From Pseudanabaena biceps (GTDB lineage: Bacteria; Cyanobacteriota; Cyanobacteriia; Pseudanabaenales; Pseudanabaenaceae), in contig JAATWA010000001.1 in NCBI GenBank assembly GCA_013361095.1, positions 1,838,501 through 1,902,500 of the forward strand: a DNA stretch of 64,000 nt. The letters run 5' to 3'. Below, piece after piece: positions 9,249 through 18,930 of this stretch (positions are counted from its first letter, which is position 1; each line of letters begins with the position of its first letter). A model generated the notes under the pieces. The model was not told where the DNA came from. It did no database searches and saw only the letters and a list, made by a program, of their open reading frames with translations. Position numbers and translations under genes: made by a program.

Positions 9249-9298
9249 AAAAAGACTGAGGCGGCGCATCGCGCCGCCTCAGTCTTTTTTTATTGAAC
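9240..9298. terminator. Palindrome overlapping the lipoprotein stop codon
   Basis: 28-base perfect arms around a 3-base loop. The left arm contains CAA-TAA, the final codons of the lipoprotein gene, and the right arm carries its exact mirror. Seven-base A and T tracts are typical of an efficient intrinsic terminator working in both directions. Confidence 0.85.
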
Positions 9299-9322
9299 GC
9301 TTTGCGCCGCTATCCATTTTTG

Positions 9323-11194
9323 TTAAGGATTGGGTTTGTTTGGAGGCAAAGGGGTGGAAGTTGCTGAAGGAGTTGAAGTCGGTGAAGGAGTGGGCGACGG
9401 ATCTGGTAAGGTCGGCACTTGTGATAACACCTCTTCAGGGTGGCTAGGCGGAATCCCCTCACTGACAATTATGTCCTCAATCACAGTCTTGACAATGGGA
9501 GCCGCCACTGTCGAGCCGAAAGCGTCAGAACCAATAGGCTCATCAATTACAGCTAGCACCACATAACGAGGTTCATTGGCAGGGAAAATACCTACAAAAC
9601 TAGTGATTTTGCCACTGGCATCGTAGCTACCGTTTGAAGATTTTTGGGCAGTTCCCGTCTTACCCGCAATCCGATACCCCGGAATTCTGGCAGGTTTACC
9701 CGTGCCCTTCTCCACCACATTGGTCATCATCTCGATAACTCGTTGAGCCGTTGCCGAAGAAATTACTTGGCGAGGAGTGGGCAACTTAGGCTGAAAATAC
9801 TCTTCTCCCTCTTCATTAATCAACCCTTTGACCACATGGGGAGTCATCAGTTTGCCGCCATTTGCTAACATCGCCTCCAATTGAATCAACTGCACAGGAG
9901 TTAACGAAAATCCTTGTCCAAAAGCGGTGGTAGCAGGTTCAATCACATACTCCATAAACTGCTCTTGGGGCTTGAGAGTGCTGGCGGCTTCGGCGGGAAG
10001 ATCGATGCCCGTTGTGTCTCCTAACCCAATCCGTTCTAACCAACCATAGTAAATTGATGGTTTCATACGTTGGATAATATGCACCATGCCCACATTGCTC
10101 GATCGCTCCAAAATTTGGCTGATACTTAATGGTCCAACAGCACCAACTTGATCGTAATCAAAGTTTGCCACTGGCCAACCGCCAATAATGAGAGAGCCTT
10201 CATCATTCAAGACCGTATCAGGCTGAATAGCCCCTGTTTCGAGGGCGATCGCTACATTGATTGGTTTAAACGTAGACCCCGGCTCATAAAGATCGGATAC
10301 AGCCCAGTTTTTAAACAACTTTACGTCAGAGTTGTAGTAATTATTGGGGTCGTAGGTCGGCTCAGTTACAAAGGATAGCAAACCACCATCTCTAACATCC
10401 ATAACGAGTACAGCCCCACGTTTGGCACTAAATTTGACCATCTGCTGCTTGAGAACTTGCCTAGCTGTGCGCTGAATTCTGGTGTCAATGGTCATTTGTA
10501 AGCTGGTGCGATCGCTGCGGATCATTCCTACGGGAATGCGTGTAGGAATTAATTTTCCTGCCCCATCCTGTGCCACCTCAGGTTTTTGGTCAGTACGCTC
10601 TAATAATTTTTCTTGACTGCGCTCTAGTCCCGCTTGTCCAAGATGATCAACATTGACATAGCCAATTAGCTCGGCGGCGAGATCTTGCTGTGGATAAAGG
10701 CGACGACGTTGCTGCACCAAATCTAAACCCTCAAGGCGCAGATTATAAATGCGATCGGCATTTTCCTCAGACAGCCAATATTCCACCTGAATCGATGTAG
10801 TATCCCGACTTAAGACTTTGAGAAGCTCATCGGCTGAGCGATTCAGAATCGGTGCAAGCTTAGCGGCCATTACTTCGGCAGGAGATTGCACTTGGTCGGG
10901 TTTGGATTTTTTGTATAGCTGCGGGTGAGCAAATAAAGTATATACAGGGCGATCAATGGCGAGGATTTCGCCTTTGCGATCGGTAATTGTCCGCCGAGGA
11001 ATAAAAGGACGGAGCGTAAACATTTGCTGCCTACGCGCCTTTTCTAGAAGGTCTGGGGATACGACAACTTGTAGATAGACTAGGCGGACTATTAAGCCCA
11101 CCATCGCTAGAGCCAAAATTAGCCAGATTAGGACAGTTCGCCGCTTGAACAGGTTAATCGTGGCAACATCTCTGGGTAAAAAGGATGGGAGCAT
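9323..11194 (-). CDS. ftsI: Peptidoglycan D,D-transpeptidase, FtsI/PBP2-type
   Basis: A 623-residue class B penicillin-binding protein. A short cytoplasmic tail and one TM helix (about 20-42) are followed by the non-catalytic dimerisation domain and the transpeptidase domain with all three motifs: SxxK in GSTFKP, SxN in RSSNVGM and KTG in GKTGTAQ. It cross-links peptidoglycan in the periplasm, most likely in septal synthesis. A Pro/Ser/Thr-rich tail of about 40 residues ends the protein. Its ATG lies 12 bases after the murD stop, so murD-ftsI are probably co-transcribed and act in the same pathway. Confidence 0.92.
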   Translation of the reverse strand: MLPSFLPRDVATINLFKRRTVLIWLILALAMVGLIVRLVYLQVVVSPDLLEKARRQQMFTLRPFIPRRTITDRKGEILAIDRPVYTLFAHPQLYKKSKPDQVQSPAEVMAAKLAPILNRSADELLKVLSRDTTSIQVEYWLSEENADRIYNLRLEGLDLVQQRRRLYPQQDLAAELIGYVNVDHLGQAGLERSQEKLLERTDQKPEVAQDGAGKLIPTRIPVGMIRSDRTSLQMTIDTRIQRTARQVLKQQMVKFSAKRGAVLVMDVRDGGLLSFVTEPTYDPNNYYNSDVKLFKNWAVSDLYEPGSTFKPINVAIALETGAIQPDTVLNDEGSLIIGGWPVANFDYDQVGAVGPLSISQILERSSNVGMVHIIQRMKPSIYYGWLERIGLGDTTGIDLPAEAASTLKPQEQFMEYVIEPATTAFGQGFSLTPVQLIQLEAMLANGGKLMTPHVVKGLINEEGEEYFQPKLPTPRQVISSATAQRVIEMMTNVVEKGTGKPARIPGYRIAGKTGTAQKSSNGSYDASGKITSFVGIFPANEPRYVVLAVIDEPIGSDAFGSTVAAPIVKTVIEDIIVSEGIPPSHPEEVLSQVPTLPDPSPTPSPTSTPSATSTPLPPNKPNP

Positions 11195-11206
11195 GGTATT
11201 TCTTGG

Positions 11207-12622
11207 CTATTTTCTAGACAAATCGCTGGATTGACTAAGCTTTTGGCAAAGTTGCCGAAAGCGATCGCCGCGTTGTTCAAAATTTGCAAACTGGTCAAAA
11301 CTAGCACAGGCTGGAGAGAATAATACAGTCGGCAAAGGCTGGCTAGGATGATTATAGACACGATGACGTGCAATATTCGCCGCCTGTGTAACCGCCTTTT
11401 CCAGCGTTTCGACTATTTCATAATCTTTAAATCCGATATCTTCAAGCATTTCTGCAAATAGTGGTGCAGCCTCACCAATCAGCAATACGCTGATTGCTCT
11501 CTGATGAATTTGCTCTAGCCAACCCTGCGCCTCACCTTGCTTGGGTTGTCCACCCGCGATCAAAATAACAGGAGCTTTGACAGCGCGTAATCCCACTTCG
11601 GCTGCATCATAATTAGTTGCCTTACTATCATTAATAAATGCAATTCTTTCGTAGGAACAAATATGTTCAAGGCGATGGGGAACACCTTGAAATTTAGAAA
11701 TTGCCAAATCAATATGTGCTGCGTCTATTCCCGCCAATTTTGCGGCGGCAACCGACATTAATAGGTTTTGGCGGTTGTGTTTACCCAGTAAAGTCCAGTT
11801 AGAGATCGGAAATATTGGCTCACCGCGAAACTTTACCCAGCGATCATGAATGCAAGCGCCATCGGTGACAGCCTCGACTATTTGTTCATCAATTCCTGTC
11901 CAGACTGCGTTTGGCCACATGGCTGCACCAAATTTCATGAGATAAGGATCATTGCCATTCAAAATCACATGGGTGGACTGATCGATCAAGCTGGCTTTGA
12001 TATCGCGATATGCCTCAAGGGTGTAATGACGATTGAGGTGATCGGCGGTAAAGGTTGTCCAAATACCAATGTGAGGCTTAACTGTTTGAGTGGATTCAAT
12101 CTGGTAGCTACTTAGTTCCGCAATAATCCAGTCAGGCTGTATTTGCTGCTGTAATACTTGCAAGGCAATCTCGCAAGCAGGAAAACCGATATTGCCACAG
12201 GCGATCGCCTTTAGTCCTGCCTCCTGAAAGATCGCCGCCGTTAAAGCTGTAGTGGTAGTTTTGCCATTGGTTCCCGTAATGCCCACCCAAGGAATGTGTT
12301 TAAGGTAGCGCCAAGCTAGTTCGATTTCGCCCACTGTATCAATACTTAGCGATCGCACCTGTTTAACTACTTCACAATCCCAAGGGACTCCAGGACTAAC
12401 GGCGACAAGGTCAACTGGAAAACCCGATGTAATGAGCTGTTCAAAATCAGGAAATTTACCAAGTTCAACGTTGATTCCTAACAGCTCTAAGTCTTGTTTG
12501 CGTTGTTCTAAGCTAGGACTGGTGCTGCTATCACTAACTGTTACCTGCCAACCATCAGCCTTTAGCAGTTTTGCGGCAGAAATTCCAGACTTTCCTAGTC
12601 CTAACACATACGCTTGAGGCAT
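11207..12622 (-). CDS. murD: UDP-N-acetylmuramoyl-L-alanine--D-glutamate ligase
   Basis: A 471-residue Mur ligase. The N-terminal UDP-binding domain (GLGKSGISAAKLL), the central ATPase domain with the P-loop GITGTNGKTTT (about 115-125) and a C-terminal domain with FINDSKATNYDAA and GG(Q)PKQGE are all in place. It adds D-Glu to UDP-MurNAc-L-Ala in the cytoplasm. ATG 12622 starts the protein at the usual position. It is divergent from the FolB fusion gene across about 150 bases and is followed directly by ftsI. Confidence 0.95.
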   Translation of the reverse strand: MPQAYVLGLGKSGISAAKLLKADGWQVTVSDSSTSPSLEQRKQDLELLGINVELGKFPDFEQLITSGFPVDLVAVSPGVPWDCEVVKQVRSLSIDTVGEIELAWRYLKHIPWVGITGTNGKTTTTALTAAIFQEAGLKAIACGNIGFPACEIALQVLQQQIQPDWIIAELSSYQIESTQTVKPHIGIWTTFTADHLNRHYTLEAYRDIKASLIDQSTHVILNGNDPYLMKFGAAMWPNAVWTGIDEQIVEAVTDGACIHDRWVKFRGEPIFPISNWTLLGKHNRQNLLMSVAAAKLAGIDAAHIDLAISKFQGVPHRLEHICSYERIAFINDSKATNYDAAEVGLRAVKAPVILIAGGQPKQGEAQGWLEQIHQRAISVLLIGEAAPLFAEMLEDIGFKDYEIVETLEKAVTQAANIARHRVYNHPSQPLPTVLFSPACASFDQFANFEQRGDRFRQLCQKLSQSSDLSRK

Positions 12623-12775
12623 AGCGATCGCTTGATATATAAATTTGTTAAAAAGTTAATAAATAAGGATACATGAACATGAACATCATGAAACCAATTG
12701 TGGGGTTTTCAGCGCCAGCTATATAATAAGTAGCCTCCCTAAAAGACGATCAAGAGTCTGACTTTAAAAAATCCT

Positions 12776-13696
12776 ATGACAAGCAAAATCTACCTTAAAG
12801 GGGTCAGAGCCTATGGATATGTGGGCTATCTACCCGAAGAAAATGTATTAGGGCAGTGGTTTGAAGTGGATGCAACGTTGTGGGTGGATTTTGAGAAGTC
12901 AACCCATAGCGATGACATTGATGACACCGTTAACTATATTTCCTGCATTCGTAAGATCGAGAATCTTATTCAGACGGAGAAGTTCAAATTAATTGAGCGA
13001 TTGGTCGGGGCGATCGCGGATAGTCTGCTGGAAGATCAAAAAATCACCCAAGTCGAAGTAAAGGTAATTAAGCATCCGCCTATTCCTAATTTTCAAGGTT
13101 CAGTTGCTGTAGAAATTTTGCGATCGCGCCCTCAAGCCAGCGCCGCAACTAATGTCAAAACCTCAGAATCAGTCTCAGAAATCAAAACGATTTCTACGCC
13201 CAAACCCCAAGCCGATAGCAACACTCCCTCCACAGCTATCAATTCCACTTCAATCCAAATCATTAGTATCCATACCGATGGCGCTTGTTCTAAAAATCCC
13301 GGGCCTGGAGGATGGGGTGTAGTTATCCATTTTTCCGATGGCAGTACAAAAGAGCTAGGTGGCGGCATTAGGGAAACGACAAACAATCAAATGGAACTAC
13401 AAGGCGCGATCTCTGCTCTAGAATTTTTGTCTACTCATAAGCAATCTGCCCCTGTGGATCTTTATACCGATAGTAAATATGTACTAGATGGGATTACTAA
13501 ATGGATCAAGGGATGGAAAAAGAATGGATGGAAAACAAAGGATAATAAACCTGTCAAAAATCAAGAGTTTTGGCAACAACTCGATCCGCTCAATTCATCA
13601 AATATCCGTTGGCATTGGGTCGAAGGACATTCTGGAGATCCAGATAATGAACGTTGTGATGCGATCGCCCGTAGCTACACTAGCAAATACAGCTAA
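12776..13696 (+). CDS. Dihydroneopterin aldolase-RNase HI fusion protein
   Basis: One uninterrupted 306-residue frame encodes two enzymes. Residues 1-119 are FolB-like: [15 protein letters not shown] holds the active-site Glu, then DDIDDTVNY and the Lys of [10 protein letters not shown]; FolB makes 6-hydroxymethyl-dihydropterin in folate synthesis. A Ser/Thr/Pro/Ala-rich linker covers about 120-160. Residues 161-306 are RNase HI with all four acidic residues ([31 protein letters not shown]), which removes the RNA strand of RNA:DNA hybrids. I know of no standard link between the two activities. The fusion could be an accident that keeps both working, and internal translation of the RNase part cannot be excluded. 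Confidence 0.88.
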   Translation: MTSKIYLKGVRAYGYVGYLPEENVLGQWFEVDATLWVDFEKSTHSDDIDDTVNYISCIRKIENLIQTEKFKLIERLVGAIADSLLEDQKITQVEVKVIKHPPIPNFQGSVAVEILRSRPQASAATNVKTSESVSEIKTISTPKPQADSNTPSTAINSTSIQIISIHTDGACSKNPGPGGWGVVIHFSDGSTKELGGGIRETTNNQMELQGAISALEFLSTHKQSAPVDLYTDSKYVLDGITKWIKGWKKNGWKTKDNKPVKNQEFWQQLDPLNSSNIRWHWVEGHSGDPDNERCDAIARSYTSKYS

Positions 13697-13719
13697 AACT
13701 TTAGCGCTTTTTTTTAATA

Positions 13720-13793
<74 letters not shown>

Positions 13794-13933
13794 AAGTTTT
13801 ATCAGCAGTTAGGCATAATTAAAAAACTGAGCCAAAACCTATAGCAAATGCTGAGCGGGTTTTGGGATTTTGTATTTAATTGTGATTACTTGTTGTGATG
13901 ATTATTGACATTATAGCAACCGTAAGCAGATCT

Positions 13934-13982
13934 CAATAAAAAGAAAGTTACGGCGCTTTGCGCCGTAACTTTCTTTTTATTG
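13934..13982. terminator. Palindrome overlapping the tldE stop codon
   Basis: 23-base perfect arms, loop TTT. The right arm contains the complement of CAA-TAA, the last codon and stop of the TldE-like gene, and the left arm mirrors it. A and T tracts are present on both sides. Confidence 0.85.
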
Positions 13983-15314
13983 GGCAATAATTGATAATCC
14001 CTCTACGATCATCGAAGGGGCATATAAAGAGCCTTGCCATTGCCGATCGCTGCCGACGGCGATCACTTGATTGAGGGCTTTGTAAATATTGCCTGATAAC
14101 ATCGTGTCCTTGACACGACCGATGATTTCGCCATTTTTGACTCGATAGCCCAAATCAATATTTACCGAAAAATTACCTGAAATATCGCTGTCATCACCGA
14201 GAACTTGGTCAACAATTATGCCATTTTTTAAGGTTGCGGCGAGTTCGATAATATCTCCAGAAATAGTCTGATCCGAAGCGATCGCGAGATTAAACAACCC
14301 CGGACTAGGATAGTTGCCCAAATCGCCACGAAAACCGTTACCTGTGGCGGAAATACCTAACTCTTTGCAGGTGCGAATATCTCCATAAAAGCCCTGTAAA
14401 ACCCCGCGATCAATCCAAGTGATTTCTTCGGTGGGTGTCCCTTCATCATCAAAGGGAGCGCTATAAACTCCGAAATTAGGCTTTTGGCTGACTGAAAAAG
14501 TATTAGAAATTATCGGCTGACCAATTTTGTCGAGCCAAGGTGTAGTTTGTTGTTGGACTTGTCTACCACTCATCGCGATCGCTACCACACCCCAGAGTAA
14601 GTCCGCCGCTTTTGCTGTAAAAATTACGGGTGTTTTTTGGCTTGATTTCATGGGGACATTTTTGTTTGCCCACTTCAGTCTCTGCAAAACTTTTTGGGCG
14701 ATCGCGTCGGGATTTAGATTTCCCCGTTCCGATTGACCATACCAAACACTAAGGAAGTCGTCGCCTCGCGTCAACTCGGCACTCAGTGAACCATCTACGG
14801 TAATGTCCGTATAGCCGCAGTCTAGTCCTTTGCTATTGATGATTCTTAAGGTTTCGCGGCTACAGTCCCAGTCTGCGCCACAAATTGCTTCAGGATAATG
14901 TTCAAGTACTTTAGCGATCGCCTTCTTTCCCCAGTCGATCATTACTTCAACGCTGATTTCTTGACCATTTTCTTGGCTATTACTGGTTTGATAGTCAGTG
15001 ATAGTAGAGTCACGCAATAAAATTTCGGCGGGTTCATTTAAATCACTCAAGGCGATCGCCTGATCAACTAGATCGGCGGCGGCGATCGCGCCATAGGCAG
15101 TGGCTAAGCCGACTCTGCCATTTTTCCAAATCCGTAATCCTAAACCTGTAGATTCGATGCTTTCTATTTGTTTGAGGCGATTGGCTTCAAAAAATACAGG
15201 ATGGGCAAAGGAGTTTGACTGATACACCTCGGCAGCTTCAGCTCCCGACTTGAGAGCTAGCTCTAGCAGGTGCTCTGGGAACTGTGGGTTTGATCGTGGT
15301 GTGCTTATAGTCAT
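13977..15314 (-). CDS. TldE/PmbA-type subunit of the TldD/TldE peptidase
   Basis: A 445-residue protein of the TldD/PmbA family, with GLGLRIWKNGRVGLATAY near the N-terminus and VDQVLGDDSDISGNFSVNIDLGYRVKNGEI (cited in part) near the C-terminus. No HExxxH zinc motif is visible, so it is the non-catalytic TldE/PmbA-type partner rather than TldD. The heterodimer trims unfolded peptides and matures some ribosomal peptides in bacteria that have been studied. No tldD is in the window. The stop lies inside the downstream palindrome. Confidence 0.85.
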   Translation of the reverse strand: MTISTPRSNPQFPEHLLELALKSGAEAAEVYQSNSFAHPVFFEANRLKQIESIESTGLGLRIWKNGRVGLATAYGAIAAADLVDQAIALSDLNEPAEILLRDSTITDYQTSNSQENGQEISVEVMIDWGKKAIAKVLEHYPEAICGADWDCSRETLRIINSKGLDCGYTDITVDGSLSAELTRGDDFLSVWYGQSERGNLNPDAIAQKVLQRLKWANKNVPMKSSQKTPVIFTAKAADLLWGVVAIAMSGRQVQQQTTPWLDKIGQPIISNTFSVSQKPNFGVYSAPFDDEGTPTEEITWIDRGVLQGFYGDIRTCKELGISATGNGFRGDLGNYPSPGLFNLAIASDQTISGDIIELAATLKNGIIVDQVLGDDSDISGNFSVNIDLGYRVKNGEIIGRVKDTMLSGNIYKALNQVIAVGSDRQWQGSLYAPSMIVEGLSIIAQ

Positions 15315-15398
15315 AGGGACAAAAGGTTAAGAAAGAGGTTTACCATTTGTGTCAATGTAAGCGATATCTTAAAACTTATATCTTTTTGGAATAAAACA

Positions 15399-15764
15399 TT
15401 GACTACGATTGATTTGTTTAAAAATGATCCTGAATTTATCATAATTTCCGCAGGACAACCGATTTTTGAACAGGGTGGAGTTGCGGATCGCATGTATGTG
15501 GTTATTGCAGGCGAGGTAGAAATTTCTATCAATGGCAAGATCCTTGATGTTACTGGTGCTGGCGGCATTGTTGGCGAAATGGCTCTGATCGAATCAAGAT
15601 CCAGAAGTGCAACCGCGATCGCTAAAACTGAATGTAAGTTAGTTCCTGTAGATGCCAAACGGTTTACTTTTTTGGTGCAGCAGACACCTAACTTTGCCCT
15701 CAATGTGATGAAAATTATGGTGGAAAGAATTAGAAAGCTAGATGCTTTAGTGTTGTCACTTTAA
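15399..15764 (+). CDS. Stand-alone cyclic-nucleotide-binding-domain protein
   Basis: A 121-residue protein consisting of a single cNMP-binding beta barrel: GQPIFEQGGVADRMYVVIAGEVEI, the phosphate-binding cassette GEMALIESRSRSATA and a C-terminal helix. There is no helix-turn-helix, kinase or channel domain, unlike Crp-type regulators. The cassette keeps Gly-Glu and Arg, so cAMP or cGMP binding is plausible. The start at 15399 is a TTG. It is divergent from the TldE gene and may act through a partner. Confidence 0.82.
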   Translation: MTTIDLFKNDPEFIIISAGQPIFEQGGVADRMYVVIAGEVEISINGKILDVTGAGGIVGEMALIESRSRSATAIAKTECKLVPVDAKRFTFLVQQTPNFALNVMKIMVERIRKLDALVLSL

Positions 15765-15771
15765 TTAAAAA

Positions 15772-15850
15772 AGCATTGTGGCGGCGCTTTGCGCCGCCAC
15801 AATGCTTTTTTAATCTAAATGGCGGCGCTTCGCGCCGCCATTACTCTTTT
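15772..15850. terminator. Palindrome pair after the cNMP gene
   Basis: The first palindrome (about 15772-15814) has AAAAAAGCATTGTGGCGGCG arms. A second, shorter one (ATGGCGGCGC/GCGCCGCCAT) follows at once. Both share the GGCGGCGC core common in this window. Confidence 0.8.
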
Positions 15851-15990
15851 GGGCTTTAGATTGAGTGTTTTTTATCCATAATTAGCTAAATTTGTCAACT
15901 TTTTTAATGAAAACATAACATTTGAGAAATGGGGCGGCGCAAAACTGTAAGATTAGACCGACTAGCTTCACTTAATCATTAAAGGAATAG

Positions 15991-17280
<1,290 letters not shown>

Positions 17281-17296
17281 TCACTTTTATTCAATT

Positions 17297-17330
17297 AGGT
17301 GGCGCAAAGCGCCACCATTAATTGAAATAT
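17297..17330. terminator. Palindrome after eno
   Basis: TCAATTAGGTGGCGC / GCGCCACCATTAATTGA with loop AAA, 10 bases after the enolase stop; one outer bulge. Confidence 0.7.
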
Positions 17331-17481
17331 CATCTACAAAAAAGCAGCAATTCTCATTATAAAAATTAGTTTTGTGAAAGCCAGCCTTAGGCTGGCTTTC
17401 ACAAAACTAATTTTGAAGTTTTTAGCGCCTAAGGCGCTGAAAAACCCAAAATTGGTTTACAAATATCATCTACAAAAAAGC
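17325..17481. repeat. 21-bp direct repeat bracketing a palindrome insert
   Basis: The same 21 bases (AAATATCATCTACAAAAAAG plus C) occur at 17325-17345 and 17461-17481. Between them lie a CAGCAATTCTCATTATAAAA block that recurs at 25927 and a palindrome at 17361-17413 (arms about 25, loop TTA). Confidence 0.75.
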
Positions 17482-17538
17482 CTCGCATTGCGAGGCTTTT
17501 TTGTAGATGATATTTGTGAGGTGATATCTCACAAATAT
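17461..17538. repeat. Alternating palindrome arms before the msrB stop
   Basis: The segment ACAAATATCATCTAC... pairs with ...GTAGATGATATTTGT (stem around GCCTCGC-att-GCGAGGC). The right arm GATATTTGTGAG can instead pair with CTCACAAATATC at 17527-17538. Two hairpins therefore compete for one arm. Confidence 0.7.
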
Positions 17539-18060
17539 CTAGGCAGGGATAAACTTCATAGCAACACCATTCATGCAATAGCGCTGTCCAGTTGGTTGAG
17601 GGCCATCATCAAAAACATGCCCTAAATGTCCACCGCAACGACTGCAATGTACTTCAGTCCGCTTCATAAACAAAGCTTTATCCACAGATGTAGCGATCGC
17701 GCCATCAATAGGATCAAAAAAGCTCGGCCAACCTGTACGGCTATTAAACTTGGTGTCAGATACAAATAGTGCTTGCTCACATCCTGCACAGTAATATGTA
17801 CCTTTTCCATATTCTTTGTCCAGAGGACTCGTAAAGGAACGTTCAGTACCATGTTTTCTGAGAACATTAAACTGTTCAGGAGTAAGAATTTCTTTCCATT
17901 CGGCTTCGGTTTTCATGACTTTATACTTTTTAGTTGCTTTATTTTGTTGGTCTGGATCTGAAGCGATCGCAATATTTAGAGATGGCGATCTTAAAGTTTG
18001 TAATAACCATGAACCACCAATGATAGCGGCTCCAGTTAGGAGAAGATCTCGTTTTTTCAT
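17539..18060 (-). CDS. msrB: Exported peptide-methionine (R)-S-oxide reductase
   Basis: A 173-residue MsrB. A Tat-like/uncleaved signal (MKKRDLLLTGAAIIGG) suggests export to the lumen or periplasm. The enzyme domain has both zinc CxxC pairs (CAGC, CSRC), RTGWPSF, GGHLGHVFDDGP and the catalytic Cys in QRYCMNG. It repairs the R-epimer of oxidised methionine in proteins. It is divergent from sodB over about 177 bases, so the two oxidative-stress genes may share regulation. Confidence 0.92.
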   Translation of the reverse strand: MKKRDLLLTGAAIIGGSWLLQTLRSPSLNIAIASDPDQQNKATKKYKVMKTEAEWKEILTPEQFNVLRKHGTERSFTSPLDKEYGKGTYYCAGCEQALFVSDTKFNSRTGWPSFFDPIDGAIATSVDKALFMKRTEVHCSRCGGHLGHVFDDGPQPTGQRYCMNGVAMKFIPA

Positions 18061-18237
18061 TTAGCTGAGCTTGTGGAGTAATAGAAATACGTTGGAAACC
18101 CTAGAATTGGATTAACAACGGCTGTATTTAAATCTGAATTTAAATCTGTAACAGCCACTACGATTTACAATCTCGTCTATAATTGTAACAATACTTAAAG
18201 CTAAGAAATCACTTCAAACTTTAAAGGTTATACAAAA

Positions 18238-18840
18238 ATGGCATTTGAACTCCCATCTCTACCCTACGCCCAAGACGCTTTAGCCGCTTCGGGTATGTCT
18301 GCGGAAACCTTATCATTTCACTATGGTAAGCATCACAAGGCATATGTTGACAACCTTAACAACCTGATCAAAGATACCGATCTAGCTGATAAGAGCTTAG
18401 AAGAAGTTATCAAGATTAGCCACAAAGAAGGCAAAGCAGGTATTTTTAATAATGCTGCTCAAGTTTGGAACCACACTTTTTACTGGAATGGCATCAAGCC
18501 TGCTGGTGGTGGCGCTCCTACTGGTGCTTTGTTAGATGCGATCAATGCTAGTTTTGGAAGCTTAGAAAACTTTAAGACTGAGTTTAAGAATGCTGGTGCA
18601 ACTCAATTTGGTAGTGGCTGGGCATGGTTAGTTGCAGAAGGCGGCAAGCTGAAGATCACCAAGTCTGCTAATGCTGAAAATCCGTTGATTCATGAAGGTC
18701 AAGTTCCACTTTTGACTATGGATGTTTGGGAACACGCCTACTATCTCGATTTCCAAAATAGTCGTCCTAACTTCATGAACAACTTTGTCGAAAAGTTGAT
18801 TAACTGGGACTTTGTTGCTGCTAACTTCGCGGCTGTATAA
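18238..18840 (+). CDS. sodB: Iron superoxide dismutase
   Basis: A 200-residue Fe-type SOD that converts superoxide to peroxide and oxygen in the cytosol. Metal ligands lie in LSFHYGKHH, AAQVWNHTFYW and DVWEHAYY. The Gln of AAQVWNH and the FGSGWAWLV block are typical of the Fe form. AAAGGTT precedes ATG 18238. The convergent neighbour is an RppA-like redox response regulator; a direct regulatory link is only a guess. Confidence 0.95.
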   Translation: MAFELPSLPYAQDALAASGMSAETLSFHYGKHHKAYVDNLNNLIKDTDLADKSLEEVIKISHKEGKAGIFNNAAQVWNHTFYWNGIKPAGGGAPTGALLDAINASFGSLENFKTEFKNAGATQFGSGWAWLVAEGGKLKITKSANAENPLIHEGQVPLLTMDVWEHAYYLDFQNSRPNFMNNFVEKLINWDFVAANFAAV

Positions 18841-18856
18841 CTTTTAAGTTCTCCAC

Positions 18857-18930
18857 AATTGATTTGCGGCGCGGCGCGCTGCAAATCAATAAAAAAAGAA
18901 GCATCGCTAAGCGATGCTTCTTTTTTTATC
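18857..18930. terminator. Two hairpins between sodB and the response regulator
   Basis: ATTGATTTGC(GG)...GCAAATCAAT at about 18857-18889 is an imperfect stem. AAAAAAAGAAGCATCGC-taa-GCGATGCTTCTTTTTTT at 18890-18930 overlaps the stop codon of the convergent regulator gene. Confidence 0.75.
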
